From the NCBI GenBank assembly GCA_000934385.1, contig KN880646.1:1-41674 (forward strand): DNA of 41,674 nucleotides, given 5' to 3'. The notes under the pieces are model-generated. The model worked only from the letters and a program-made list of their open reading frames with translations, made no database searches and was not told the DNA's origin. Below, piece by piece: positions 9,285 through 21,329 of the stretch. Position 1 is the stretch's first letter; each line of letters opens with the position of its first letter. The translations under genes and the position numbers were made by a program. This stretch comes from Cylindrobasidium torrendii FP15055 ss-10 (Eukaryota > Basidiomycota > Agaricomycetes > Agaricales > Physalacriaceae).

Positions 9285-11915
9285 TTACTTCTCAGCTTCA
9301 AGGAGGATCTTGGCACCCATCTCGCCGAAGAGGTATGCAACGGGTTGAGTGTGTGCCGAGACGAGCTGTGGCATAGCGGAGAGGTCGACAACGCGGAGGT
9401 TTGTGGTACTAAAGCAATGAGGTCAGATTTGTTGTTTTCGTATAGACGAGGGAGACATACCCGTAAACCTTCAGCTTGTTGTCGACGACACCATTCTTTT
9501 CCCGCGGTAACATGGAGGCACTTCCGACGGAGTGGTACTATACAGAACGGTTAGCATGTCGAGAATAAACTGCGCATGAGGGACATACGCCAGAGTTAAC
9601 GTTCTCCTTTGCGAACTGGATCCATTGGTCCTCGTTTGTGACGACGTCGAGACCAGGATAGGCCTCACCCTCAGCAAGAATCTCCTTCATGGCCTCTGTC
9701 TGCATGATCTTGCGTCCGTACTCAGTGGCCTTGGCGAGGAACCACAAGTCCCACTCAGACTCAAGCATGTTGGGGTTGATGAGCGGGTGCACGTCGATGT
9801 CAGTGGAGGTGATGTGCTGAGAAGACAGAGTCAATACAATTGCTATATCAGCGAAGGTGGAGGCGTACGATTGAACCGCGAGACAGAGGGTGAACGTGGG
9901 TGATGGCCAGCGAGATGTAGCTCGTATTGGCCTCCTTGGTATTGCCAGCAGAGAAGGAGTTGAACTATTGCGATGGTCAGCACATTACAAGAGTGAAGCA
10001 CAGAATAGTAGCGTACGAAAATGTACTCCGCCTGAGCCTCCCCGTTGAGAATGTTCGATTTGATGATGTCGAACTGGTCTTGGGGGATGGAGTCAGGCTT
10101 GGTAGAAAGAAGCTCCTCGGCCTTCGCCAAATCTTCAGCGCCGAACATCTTTTGGATGGGCTCGAAGTCCGTCACAGCCTGGGCGAAAGTCTGAAGGCAG
10201 GTTGAGGCGAGATCTAGGATTGAAAGAAGGAAGACGCACCAACCAGCCCTCGGCTTTGGTCTTGTAGAGAGCAGTCTGCTCGGCAGCAAGGGTAGCGTTG
10301 TAGCCGAGCGCGTCGAAAGACAGAACGTCGTCCTTGAGCGCGTACGTGAGAAGCGTAAGAGTGTGGTCCTCGTAGTTCTCGCCGACACCAGGAAGGTCGA
10401 TGATGGGTTTGATGCCGAGGGCGGTTAACCGGTCAGACTGGCCTATACCGGAAAGCTCGAGGAGCTGAGGCGTGCGCACGACACCAGCAGCGAGGATCAC
10501 TTCACCGCCGGAAGCAACCTTCGCAGTGTATGTCTTGCCGTCAGGTCCCTTAAGGGAGACGCTGGTAGCAGCCTGACCATTCTTAGTCTTCTTGAAGTTC
10601 ACCTTGGTCGCAGTGGCGTGAATGAGTGTCGTTAATTTGGACGAAAAGAGGGTGTCGACTAAAGCATGGGTGAGTTTGTGCAAGATCGTACGCCAAATTC
10701 TGCCTCACGGTAAGCGAATTCCGAGGTTTCGCGGGTGGCGCCAGCGGAGGATGGCGTCTCGGTCGAAAGTGAATAATGGGTGCCGACATTGTTTCCACCG
10801 TAAGAATCTTCGTTAAGAGTGTGTCCTAATTCGACCCCAGCGGCGATGAGTTTCTGATGCTGGCTAAAAAGGAATGAGTAGGGATATCAAAAGTTCACGA
10901 ATGTGCATACAGCGGAATATAATCGGGGAATGACAGCTGCAGAGGACCGCCAGAACCAAGAGAGGATGTCGTGAGGCCAATGTCGTACTCGCTGACCTGC
11001 TCATCAGTCGGGCTGTTGATGTTCTCGGCCTATGCATCGGTGAGCATATGTGGTCCTGTCAAAGAGAAACAGTAGGCTCACCTGCTTCATGACAGGGTAC
11101 AGGTTGTCCCAATTCCAGCCATCAGACCCTAGAAGTTCCAGCGCATCAATGTCCGCCTGATATCGTGCGTGAGCGAGTGTGAGGGTAGTTGAAGCGTTAT
11201 CCAGTCTACCTTGGACGGGCGGACATAGACCAGTCCGTTGACAGCTGAGCCACCTCCTAAGATCTATGGGACAGTTAGCACGTTAAATGATGTTTGAACG
11301 TTGGTCACACACTTTGCCTTGCGAAAGGTTGATGGTTTGGTTCGCGGCATGCTCTTGAGGAGCGATCTAAGGAAAAATATGAGTTGAACTGGCGCGAGCG
11401 ACTGTCAGAAATAGATGACACACCTCGAAGAACCAGTCACGGTCTGTTCCAAGGAAGGAGAAAGAATTTTTCGGAATTGTAACAATATCACTAAGTTCGG
11501 TCAGTGAAGTAGAGGACGGTGTGAAGAACGTCTAGTCAACTTACTCGCCAACACCTGATCCACCAGCCTCAATCACGAGGACGCTTTTCTTCTTCGTTCC
11601 CTGCGCTAGGCGCGATGCGGTCGCCAGTCCGGCAGTACCTCCACCAACGATGATCTGTAGCACGAGGTTATGGGCATTGTCCGCATGCACCAGGGAGAAA
11701 GGAAGCTCACATAACTATCAGAGCATATGAGCAACAAGATCAAATAACAGTAAGGTCGAGAGCACGTACTCGTAGGAATTTCTGCTCAAAGCGCTTTGGA
11801 GAGAGGAGGCGGAACTGTTAAGGTCAATTATGTTGACTGTTGACCTGGGCTGCGGTGCAGCGCGAGCCAGTACCGCAAGCGCCGCCGACACGAAAACGAT
11901 GGACAGGGAAAACAT
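9285..11915 (-). CDS. Secreted GMC oxidoreductase, aryl-alcohol-oxidase type
   Basis: This FAD enzyme is expected to oxidise alcohols outside the cell and make hydrogen peroxide. Exons: 11915-11770, 11714-11711, 11654-11545, 11490-11424, 11366-11313, 11263-11210, 11156-11082, 11029-10911, 10863-10709, 10658-10240, 10190-10017, 9964-9869, 9816-9589, 9537-9461, 9408-9285; 633 residues. Features in order: signal peptide (residues 1 to about 20), dinucleotide-binding motif YDYIIVGGGTAG, IEAGG, LGGGSAVNG, GGEVILAAGVVRTPQLLELSGIG (GMC signature 2), and a C-terminal catalytic pair, His569 in YHSVGSASM and His612 in SAHTQP, spaced as in aryl-alcohol oxidases. A 4-nt exon at 11711-11714 gives the consensus YDY and splits an otherwise overlong intron into introns of 55 and 56 nt. 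It is head-to-head with separase (649 bp). Confidence 0.92.
11711..11714 (-). other. Predicted 4-nt microexon of the GMC oxidoreductase gene
   Basis: On the coding strand TTAT is preceded by CTGATAG and followed by GTGAGC. Joining exon 1 (ending TAC GA before GTACGT), TTAT and exon 3 (ATC ATC GTT) reads SYDYIIVGGG, the family consensus. The flanking introns are 55 and 56 nt. Skipping it with a GTGCTC donor also keeps the frame (SYEYIIVGGG) but leaves a single intron about twice the local size. Confidence 0.6.
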
Positions 11916-12564
11916 AGCGAAGCAGGTGGGCGTGGGAGGGGATGGCTGGTAATTTCTCCGTAGATTCTTTGGCACACTTTATACTTTGCACTGCATGGTA
12001 CTCATTACCCTGGGTCAGTTCTCTTTGATCAAAACAAGGGGCTGGTTCGGCGGTAGAAGGATGCGACAACTGATTGGAACCTGAATTGACCTGGAATTGA
12101 CTTAGGCCACGATTGGGCTGAGCCGTGGGAGGAACGTCTGAATTGCGTCGGGGCAAGGTCAGTGGTAGTTCATAAGGAAACAACGCAAGTACGAGACCAG
12201 GAAGACGCTTCATTCGCTCCAGAATATCCTTGACCCTCAGAAAATCTAGTTTTGAGTAGAACTTGTTCAATTCGAGTTATGTATTGCAGTGGGTACGTTC
12301 AAAAGCTCTCGGGCAGCGGGACCATCCAGGGGGGTGGCGGAAGTACCTGTTCAGCGACCCCTGGAAAGAAATGCTAGAACACAGTGCCGGTTCCTTTTGG
12401 AACACGATAAGGGGGGAAGACACGAAGAGAAAGATGGGGCTATGTAAGCATCCACTGTTGCCAGCGGATATCCGTTCCGATAATCCGCATCATGTGACCG
12501 TGAAGGAAAGCGTTCGTTTGCCGACGTTGATTCCGTCTACAACTTTTGCCTATAAACTTGCACA
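11916..12564. other. Divergent promoter region of GMC oxidoreductase and separase
   Basis: 649 bp between two divergent starts. Long open frames exist on both strands but have no family likeness and fit poorly with the flanking genes. No clear regulatory motif was recognised. Confidence 0.4.
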
Positions 12565-15500
12565 ATGCCGCCTCCTGCGACATCACGACGGCCCAAGAAG
12601 GATGACTCTGTGGAAAAATTGGCCAAGCAGCTGGAATCCAACCTCCGAGTATCGAAAAAGCCCGCGCCGAGTCCGGAGGCGCAGAAAGTGGCAGCGATGA
12701 GAGCGGTGAATACCGCGCTGCAAGGGCTGTCAGAGCTGGTGGGGTCAGGCTGGAAAGCGACTGCAGAAAGGTCCAAGGCCGGAAAAGCGACGACAGCAAG
12801 CACCCACGCTACAACCGCGGCCACGCAACTGGCAAACTTGCGCAAGGCGTGTCCGGTCGACGTCGGGATTGAGAGGGCAGCGCTAAGTGTGATAGCCAAG
12901 CTATGCACACTCGAAATGGTGCGTGGTCGGCCCTATTTCTTTTTGGGTGTCTCTCTGATTCCATGGATTAGTACGATGCTGCATATCCCGCATTATGCGA
13001 AATGCACAAGAGCTTATGCACGCTCATTGACGTTCAATCACCGTCGGACACTGTATATCTAATCACTCTACCTATACCAGCCGTCCCGCCCACCGACACG
13101 ACATTGCTCACCCTACTCTCCAGCTACCTCCTCCATGCAGTTACGATCGTTGCCCACGCGTCGCGACGCGTTCCATCTGCGACACAAATCGCCGACGTGC
13201 TCAGCAACGAACACACACTCATGTCCTGGCTGCCGCTATTCTCCAATCTACCCCAAAAGCACCTCGACTTCTTGCTAACGCGCACATATTCTACTCTCAC
13301 CAAGTCAATCACGTCAGAATCGGACCCTCGTGCCATCTACCACATTCGAATGCATGCACTATGTCTGCTCACCAACACCAGTCCCGGACGACTGAGCGCG
13401 GATGCATTCTGGGACTTGCCAATGCGCTACGCAAACGCCTACCTCAAGGCGCTGCTCTCATCCCCATCTACGTCCTCGTCGCATCCGGAGGCGGCACGCA
13501 TGATCGTCCAGACGTTCTCTCAAATAGTAGCCCTTGTTGAGGCTTCCCCGCATCAAGAGTCGTTCATGAACAGCAGGCCTTTCGACGGATTCTGCGATTA
13601 CTGGATGGAGACAATCAAACGTGTAGGTTGCTTAATTGTGCAATTTCAAAACTATGCTGACTGGACTGTAGACTGGCGACTTGTCCCTACTCGACCAGGT
13701 TACTGAGCTCACACGTCGAAAGAACGTCACGGATACTGGCGCGCCCCCAGACAGTGCCTTCAATGCAGCAGATCTACAGGCACTGGTTATCAAGACTATT
13801 TCATTGCTTGACGGCAACCGTGCGTTGCTTCTGTACTATTTGACCGAATGCTGAAATACACACAGGCGTTGCTGATGTACCGCTGCATGGTCTCTTAGGC
13901 TCGCTACGGGGCCTGAAAGAACATCTATCCAGTGGCCAATCATCTGGAAGTTCGTGTGAGAAGACCATTGAACGTTTGCGGCGAGCCCTGCTTCAAGCTG
14001 CCGAGTCTAAAGGCATTCCCGTGGACTCTATCGCACCAGTCTTGTATGTCATAGTAGATGTTTTCGAGTTACTGATCAGCAAGGTTTGTTTGGGTACCCA
14101 TTTTACGGTGGCCTCTCATAAATTTCCAGGACCCTCATTCTCGTCTAATCAGCAAAGCTCTCGATACCCTCTTCACCTTGGCCCGGCTTCAGCTGCGGCC
14201 TTCTGTCACCAGCACGCATCTCGTATCTCACGACACCCTCTCTCGTTGCGCCAAGGTCATCGCAGGATGTCAAGATACCATAGGACAGCACGAATATGCC
14301 AACTTCCTGCGTTGCATATCTTCATCATTCCATAATACTGGCGGGCAGCTATACCAAACGAATTCGTACGCCTCTGCTGTGACTTTCATCGAAGAGGGAT
14401 GCAAACTCGGCGCACAGGCTCTCAACCTTCACCGAACACATCCCAATCCTGACGAAACCTCCACCTCTTGGGACCAGCTACGCGACCAATTGTATCGACG
14501 ATGGCAACTGCTCGGCCTCTGCAATGCTGCTATCAATGACCGACGGGTAGGTCTCTTTCCTCTGTGAAAAGGCTCTGGCACTGAGTGCATGTTAGGCGGC
14601 ATACTCTGCTTTCCTCGAGGCAATCAAGGCATTCCCATACTCTCAGTTTGATCTCGCACAATCGGACCCCTCTTCATTCTTTTCTACACCTTCTTTGAAG
14701 GAACTACGAGCGATTGTCGACAAGGCAACGTACCAGGCCCTTTGCGAGCTTTACATTCCTCCTCGACAGGTATCCTTACGCAGGGTGCACGGGGACGCCA
14801 ATGTCACTGGCGCGCTCCTTCAACGCCAGATTGATTTTCTTGTACCACTTGCACACAAGTCGACTGTCCGAGACGCTTTGCCGCAATTTGTGCGCGACGC
14901 CGTTGACTTATGCGCGACGCCAAAGCGTGCCCTTCACCGCGTTCGACTGCTCTTGAAGGCCCTCTCAATCACATATGTCCTTGGTCCGGAGGTGCTTGCA
15001 CAAGTGGGCTCGACGGAGGGTATATGGCAACAGATAGACAGTGGTTTGAATGTATGCACACATTTTAGGAATTATCGTTTTGCTCAACGTGATGCAGGAG
15101 GCCGAAAGTCATCTCACGGACGCCAATGCCACGCATTTGCAGCAATTTCGTGCAATGGCGCACATGTGGCGCGCCCTTCATATCCACAGGAACGCCTCCG
15201 ACATAGCTCTCGCTGTGATTGAACAGAATGCAGCCCAGGCGTGCGAAATCCTCCGTGCTGTCGTTCGACCGCCCCCTCCGCCAACTGTAGCTGCCACGAG
15301 ATCTACCCGAGGCCGCGCGCCGCCAGGGAGGACAACTAAACGTGTACTCAAGCCGAAACCTGTACCTGCAAAGGCTGCTGTTACCCCCAGGTCCAAGCCA
15401 CGCAAGGGTATGTTTAGCGTTTAACCTGACTTCATTTTGCCGTCGGCCTAAATATCAATTCAGCGCTGCAGGATGTCCCATTGAACACTGGTTCAATTGG

Positions 15501-18500
15501 CCAAGCGGATGAGGTGCTATTCGCCCGACGGACGTTGTTCGACCAACCTGACGAACTTCTGGAACTGCTAGGTCGGTCCTGCGAGCTACTCTGCTGAACC
15601 GACGGACGCTCACCCGCGCTTTTTCCAGAAAACCTTGCCCATGTACTTGGATTCGTGGGCCTGCGCGTTTTGAAGCTACATGTGCTCGAGGTTGTCCGTC
15701 TAGTTGCAGGAGCGGTTGATGGGCCTCAGTGTGACCGTATGTGCGCCATGGTTTTTCTGCGGTGCTCGGCGCTGACCCTAGGCGCGTAGGTTATGTGATA
15801 GCGTCGGCCCAGCTTGCTGCAGAGCTAGAGAGCCTTGGCAAGATCAAGATGGCGCGCGAACTCCTCAGGGGTATTCTCCCCCAAGTCAAGGCCGACGCGA
15901 CCTCGCCAGATGCTGCTGTGGCCTTTTACTTGCGTGCGGCAGCGAACGCGGTAGCTGGAGGTGACTTTGACCAAGGGTGAGCAGTTCTAACTTTGTGCTA
16001 ATTTACTGTCGTGACGGAGTATCAGCATCTCATTCTACGAGGAGGCCGTGACATTGAGCGGTCAGTGGCAAGAAGACAAGACTCAGTCACCATTATTGCG
16101 GACGCAAATTCGCGCCAAACGGGTTGGGCAGGTCGCCCTTGCCCATAATGTTTTCTCCTTGCTACAAGCCTCTCGTGTTCGTATTCTGTTCTCTTCCTAT
16201 GTTACATATGTATCCTGATGGTCATATAGGGCGATGCTGCAGCGTCATTGGATGGCCTCCTGCAATCCTTGCGTTTCTGGAATAGAGCATACGACACCCT
16301 TGCTCGCCTACAGCCTCAACAGACACCACGAACTTCGGACGAAGATGACCCATTCAGCGACTCACCACAGAAGAACGCTACTCCTGGTGTCATGGAACCA
16401 TCCCAGCCCAAACCAGCGTACGCCAAACGGCCCTGGATGGACAATGCTGGATGGCGTATCGCTCATGGACTCTTGGGTGCATTATTTGCGTTGAGCAGAG
16501 TATATCGGCTCAATGGGGCAGCGCGGGAAGCTATATTCTTTGCCCAGCAGGCGGAGGAACTAGCTGGAGCGGTGAATGCCCCAGCGGCGGCGGTGTATGC
16601 ACTGACTCGTAAAGCGGAAGTGCAATTCGAGCAGGGCTTAGTTGAGGAGGCTTACCAGAGCATTGGGCAGGCAATTCGTGTCTTGGGTGGTATTGATGCG
16701 GTGGAGATGCTGGAACTGCAACGACTGAAGGGTCAGTACGAAGAGGAATTGGAGGAGGCGTCGGAGACATTCGAGGATGCAAGTGATATGCTGCAACGCC
16801 TGAACGACGCTATGGCTGGCTTTGCAGAAACTCTTGCGTTCGTCTATTTCATCCAGCCCACGATGATTGACTGATATAGTTCATTAAGGATAAAAGGTGT
16901 TGAGGCCGAGCTTCCTATTGCGAATGCTGCTCGTCGAATCCTACATGATCAGGTCTGGCGGTTGCGCGACGTAGACAATTCGGACTTCGATGGTATTCTG
17001 GAGAAACTTATGGGACTCCCAGCAACGGCAGAGACGCAGGTACACCGATTGTCAGTCACTGTGGGGTCACAACTGACGGGTGCCTTCAGATGGAAGAGAA
17101 CGTTCTTGTTGCAAAACTCACGCTAGGCGCCATATACAAGCGTTTCCGGTCGGACATGTTCTTGAGCTCGCTGCCTGAATCCAGTACGTGCGTTCAAAGA
17201 GTACCTTGACCATATTCTAAACGACTTTGAAAGCCATTGCTCTTCCACTGGATACCACGGACTGTCAGACCACTGCACTCTCGGGCTCGACGTCAGATGT
17301 TCTCGAGAACCTGAATAGTACTGAGCAGTTGCTCTGGAATACACTTCAGCTCGGCAGCGTCGACGGCAATGTGTTGAACCTGCGAGATTCGACTACACGT
17401 CTAGCACTTATCCGGGCATTCCAAGCATCGCTGGGCCAGGTTGAGAAGGACAGTCCTCTGGTGGTGTCGAATTTACTTGGTATGTCGGGGAGAGTATGCA
17501 TTATGCTCAAGGGCTGACATCTATTAGATGCCACTTCTGCACTGACCCTGCGTCGTGAGATGACAGACGCCATCCTTCACAAGTTCCAAGCAATGCCCCT
17601 ACAGGACGAGCTTAAATTCCCTACCTTTGAAACCCCGGTTCCAGCATCAGCACCGGCGAAGAACAAGGCGCCGCGGGCTCGTGTAGCGCATAGCCCCGAG
17701 CCACCGTCAGACGACGAGGACGAATGCCAGCCAGGTTCGTTACAAGAATACTGGGAGTCCGTTCGCGACAGATATCAGGACCGTGTTCTCGATTTGCCTA
17801 CATTATCGGAGTCGCGCGTGTCCACACTTCCGGCGCACTGGTCTGTAGTGCACATTGCCATCGCTGCCGATAAGGGCACGCTGTTCATCACTAGGCAATA
17901 TGGCGGTGGGGGCAACGAACGCGACCTGGCTTTCACTATACCACTCAAGGGACGCAGAGATAGCGAAGAAGATGAGCACTTGACGTTCCAGGATGTCTTG
18001 ACCGAGTTCTCGGATATCGTGAAGTCTAGTAATGATACCACCAAGGCGGCGATCAACATCAAGAGCGGGGACGACGAGGCGCGGCTGGCGTGGTGGAGGG
18101 AACGTGGTGCACTGGATACGCGCCTGAAAGATCTTTTGGAAAATATTGAGTTCTGCTGGCTAGGTGCATTCAAGGTGAGCTTATGGTCTCACCGACTGGG
18201 TCACATTTCTAACATGATTTACAGACAATTCTCAGCCGTCGTCCAGGGCTAACCCCGGAGGACCTGATCAGTGTGCGAAGTAGCTTCGACCGAGCATTCC
18301 AGCGGGGATTGCAATCGCAGAACAAGAAGACAAAGCAGAAGGCTCTGGGTCATCGCAAAGCTGCATCAGACTACCACATGCCCAACCGGGTTACATTGGA
18401 CGACGCTCTTATGGAGTGCTTCTCAACGCTGCATAGCAAGAACCGCGATGAAGAGCTCGAAGATCTCGTCTATTTCATGCTTGACCTATACCAATTCCAC

Positions 18501-19474
18501 GGAGTGCCCATCGATATCGCGGAGATCGACATTGACCAGGTTGTCATTGACTTGAGGACGGCACTGGAAGAACATGCAGAGCGGCTGAGGAAGAGGGCTG
18601 GAAGATCGCGAGGTGCGACCCCGGAGAAGGACGACGAGCATTTGTTCTTGGCGCTGGACAAAGACTTGCAGGGGCTACCGTGGGAAAATATCCCTATTCT
18701 GCGAGGGCGTAGCGTTAGCAGGGTGCCGAGCGTTGACTTCCTGTTGGACCGCATGGAGTTTGCGAGATGGCAGCAAGGCAAGCGAGATGTCGACCGTGCC
18801 AAAGTCGACCCGAAGCACGGTTTCTATTTCCTGAACCCGAGCGGCGACCTTGGACGTACAGAGGATCGCTTCAAGGGCTGGGCCAAGGATGTTGAGCGTG
18901 CTGGTTGGCAGGGTATCACTGGGAAGGCCCCGAGCGAGCTACAGTTCTTGAATGCTCTGGAGAACAACGATCTTGTTGTGTATGTCCTCTTCATATGCCA
19001 TCTTATTGCTTTGGCTGAACCAGATGTAGATACTTTGGACATGGTGGCGGTGAACAATATGTTCGCTCACACAAAATTCGCCACCTACCTCGGTGTGCGG
19101 CGGTCATGCTCTGGGGCTGTTCGTCGGGTCATTTGCGTGATATGGGCAACTTCGATAGGACCGGTTCACCTTACAACTACATGGTCGCGGGATGGTGAGT
19201 ATCTGACCATCCGCGAATGAGTAGAATGCTCACGCCCTGTAGTCCATCTCTAGTGGCCAACTTGTGGGATGTGACCGACCGAGATATCGACAAGTTCTCA
19301 CAGGCAGTATTCGACAAAATGCACCTCGATGGGGAACATGTTCGACGATGGACCGAGGATGGAGAGAACTCGACCTCGGTTGTGGAAGCAGTGGCACAGT
19401 CAAGAGACGTGTGTAAACTCAAGTACTTGACTGGGGCTGCACCAGTAGTATATGGCATCCCATTCTACCTGTGA
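12565..19474 (+). CDS. Separase (peptidase C50)
   Basis: Separase cuts cohesin to release sister chromatids at anaphase. Nineteen exons: 12565-12918, 12972-13622, 13672-13819, 13866-14083, 14130-14546, 14596-15051, 15098-15407, 15464-15571, 15629-15736, 15790-15976, 16026-16176, 16230-16837, 16880-17039, 17090-17183, 17234-17479, 17528-18174, 18225-18979, 19030-19194, 19243-19474; 2004 residues, the family's usual size. The long N-terminal part is helical, with a basic proline-rich linker near exon 7 and an acidic patch (PPSDDEDE) in exon 16. The protease domain is clear: PWENIPILRGRSVSRVPS, YFGHGGGEQY with His1877, and MLWGCSSG with Cys1903, then VANLWDVTDRDID. The acceptor at 19029 rather than 19023 gives the consensus VVYFGHG. 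The 42-nt intron 16838-16879 is the shortest. Confidence 0.95.
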
Positions 19475-20139
19475 TATCCGCAGTAACTGAACCTACATTA
19501 CTATAATTTATTTGCGCTATCTATTTTCTTTCGAACTACACTGGACAGCATAATTCTCAGTGTCCTCCAGTGTGCATGACTGATAACCAGGCAGCCGTGT
19601 ATTGGCCGTGTACGGCTTCCCCTCAAATAACGGTTTTTGGCATCATAATTGAAATGGATGCTCATAAGAATTGACAAGATTCTATGACTGTTATAATATA
19701 TGGTACAAACATACACAACTACGACTACGCTATAGTTGAGGCAGAGTCTCGATACGACAGACTAGCGGCGGCCCGCTGCAGAGATTGCAAAGAGCCGGCA
19801 GTGCCCCGGAACATGCAGACAACCCAAGTGGTGTCGTCCGTAAGATCTATACCGACGGCGCATTGGTAGGGAGGCCCCTTCCAATAGTGCACAGATAGAT
19901 CAGACATGATAGTCCAGAGTCGGCGAACGTTATGAGCCACATCGTGCCTCGCCTTGCGCTTTCGAGACGGAGGCGTTGTCACTGTCGGCGACCCGCTGTA
20001 GAGAGTGCAGAGATCCAGCAGTACCCAGGACGTGCAGGCGATCGTTCACTGTACGGCGCAAGTTGTGTGGTCCGCGAGAGCCAAATCTACGATAGGGAAA
20101 CCTCGCGATGGTGCACGAGTCAGGCAGAGTCGACGAATC
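19475..20139. repeat. Decayed copy of family B 3' end downstream of B copy 3
   Basis: On the minus strand about 19930-19985 encodes PPSRKRKARHDVAHNVRRLW, clearly related to the basic C-terminus of family B. It is followed by 3' flank sequence (about 19764-19930) that resembles the 3' flank of B copy 2 (about 27885-28060) and the stretch 19983-20139 immediately after the B copy 3 stop. This makes a tandem, partly decayed duplication of the B terminal module plus 3' flank, unit about 220 bp. Nothing recognisable was seen at 19475-19760. Confidence 0.55.
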
Positions 20140-21155
20140 TTATGAGTTGGCTAGATCGCACCTCGTCCGCTTGCTATGTGGACCGTCCTGGCACAGAGCC
20201 TTGCGCTGTCGAGATGGAAGAGTCGCCACTATCGGAGCGGCCAATGTTTGTCTGGCAATTGCATCGGCTTGCGCGGCGTCGAGCATCTCCTGACACTTGA
20301 AGTGCTTTGTGCACGGTGCATCCTGGTCGCCTGAGGCCTTGCGTTTTCGAACAAGAGTCTTCGTTTCTTGATGCGCCGACTTCTCAGCCCCAGCACCGAC
20401 CTTACCAAACGAGCGCTCCGTTGCGTTACAGACCTTTTCGCATTCCCTGATGGCGACACACAAGCTGTCCAGGATCCACATTCCACTCCAAGCGGCGACA
20501 AGAAAGCTGAATGCATTGTGGTTGGTCGCAACGGGATGAGCAGTACGGGGATAGAAGAGTGGCAGGTTCGCGTAAGGGCGCTGGTGGACTGTGATTTCGC
20601 CGGTGACAGGATGTTTGAGAAAGAGGTCGACCTCAAGTCCTTTTCTGACTTCGAGAGTATGCGGAGCGCCGTGTAATTCAGTGACCTAAGGGCAGGGGGT
20701 TAAAACTTCGTTGGAGGTGGCGGAACACTGGTAAACTCACATCGTCGAATCGACGCCGATACAATGGCGGTAACCGGGCATTGCTCATGTACAGGTCCGA
20801 TAATGCTGTGAGAGAAGATGGCGTGGGACGAAGTGCTAGTTTGTAGGTCCTGAAAAGGTGATGGGTTGTTGGTTGCACTGTGCCATGAATGAGAAAGTAG
20901 TCGTGGGCGGAGAATGGAGACGCACAATGTAGCTGGTTCATGGAGTCCTTGTCAATACGGTCTCTAAATTCTTCTGTTCCTATCCCAGAGAGACGCCCGT
21001 GTGTACGAATCTGCGCAGCTTCAGCATTGTGAATGCACGCCCGCCAGTGGTGAACGCACCGCTCGATTTTCACCCGTTCCAATTATTTTGTATGCCGTCG
21101 TCGCACCGAAAGATAGAGAAGTAGAAATGCAGTCTTCCGTATATCTGACGTGCAT
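20140..21155 (-). CDS. Family B protein, copy 3 (no A partner)
   Basis: Family not recognised. Exons in transcription order are 21155-21060, 21010-20926, 20877-20741 and 20685-20140, giving 287 residues. Exon lengths 96, 85 and 137 equal those of B copy 2, and all phases match. It starts MHVRYTEDCISTS, with the same five-residue lead before TEDC as both other copies. Later blocks are QRPYANLPLFYPRTAHPVA and two basic modules, VRKRKASGDQDAPCTK and SRQRKALCQDGPHSKRTR. A 20-nt block at 21169-21188, 13 bp before the start, is identical to one at the same distance from B copy 2. No family A gene lies upstream; a different, poor-quality locus occupies that place. The reading frame is intact, so it is probably expressed. 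Confidence 0.75.
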
Positions 21156-21168
21156 GCTGGGGAAAATG

Positions 21169-21188
21169 GTGAGAGTAGGTGATCGTCG
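21169..21188 (-). promoter_or_regulatory. Family B leader element, copy 3
   Basis: GTGAGAGTAGGTGATCGTCG on the plus strand is identical to 29093-29112. Both lie exactly 13 bp before a family B start codon, so the block is in the 5' leader or core promoter. Confidence 0.5.
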
Positions 21189-21329
21189 TGGTGGTCGGAA
21201 GCAGAGGTTGATGCAGATTCCAGAACCACGAGTTTGAAGTTCACACTAATCGACACGATCAAGTTGGGAGCGCATATATCCTCGTTTTTTTGTTTTGTTT
21301 TGTTCTCGAACTTCAAGACTCTTATGCTA

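Noticed and set aside
11824..12270. 148-codon minus-strand frame upstream of the GMC gene
   Set aside because: It overlaps the GMC signal-peptide exon in another frame and lies in the divergent promoter region.
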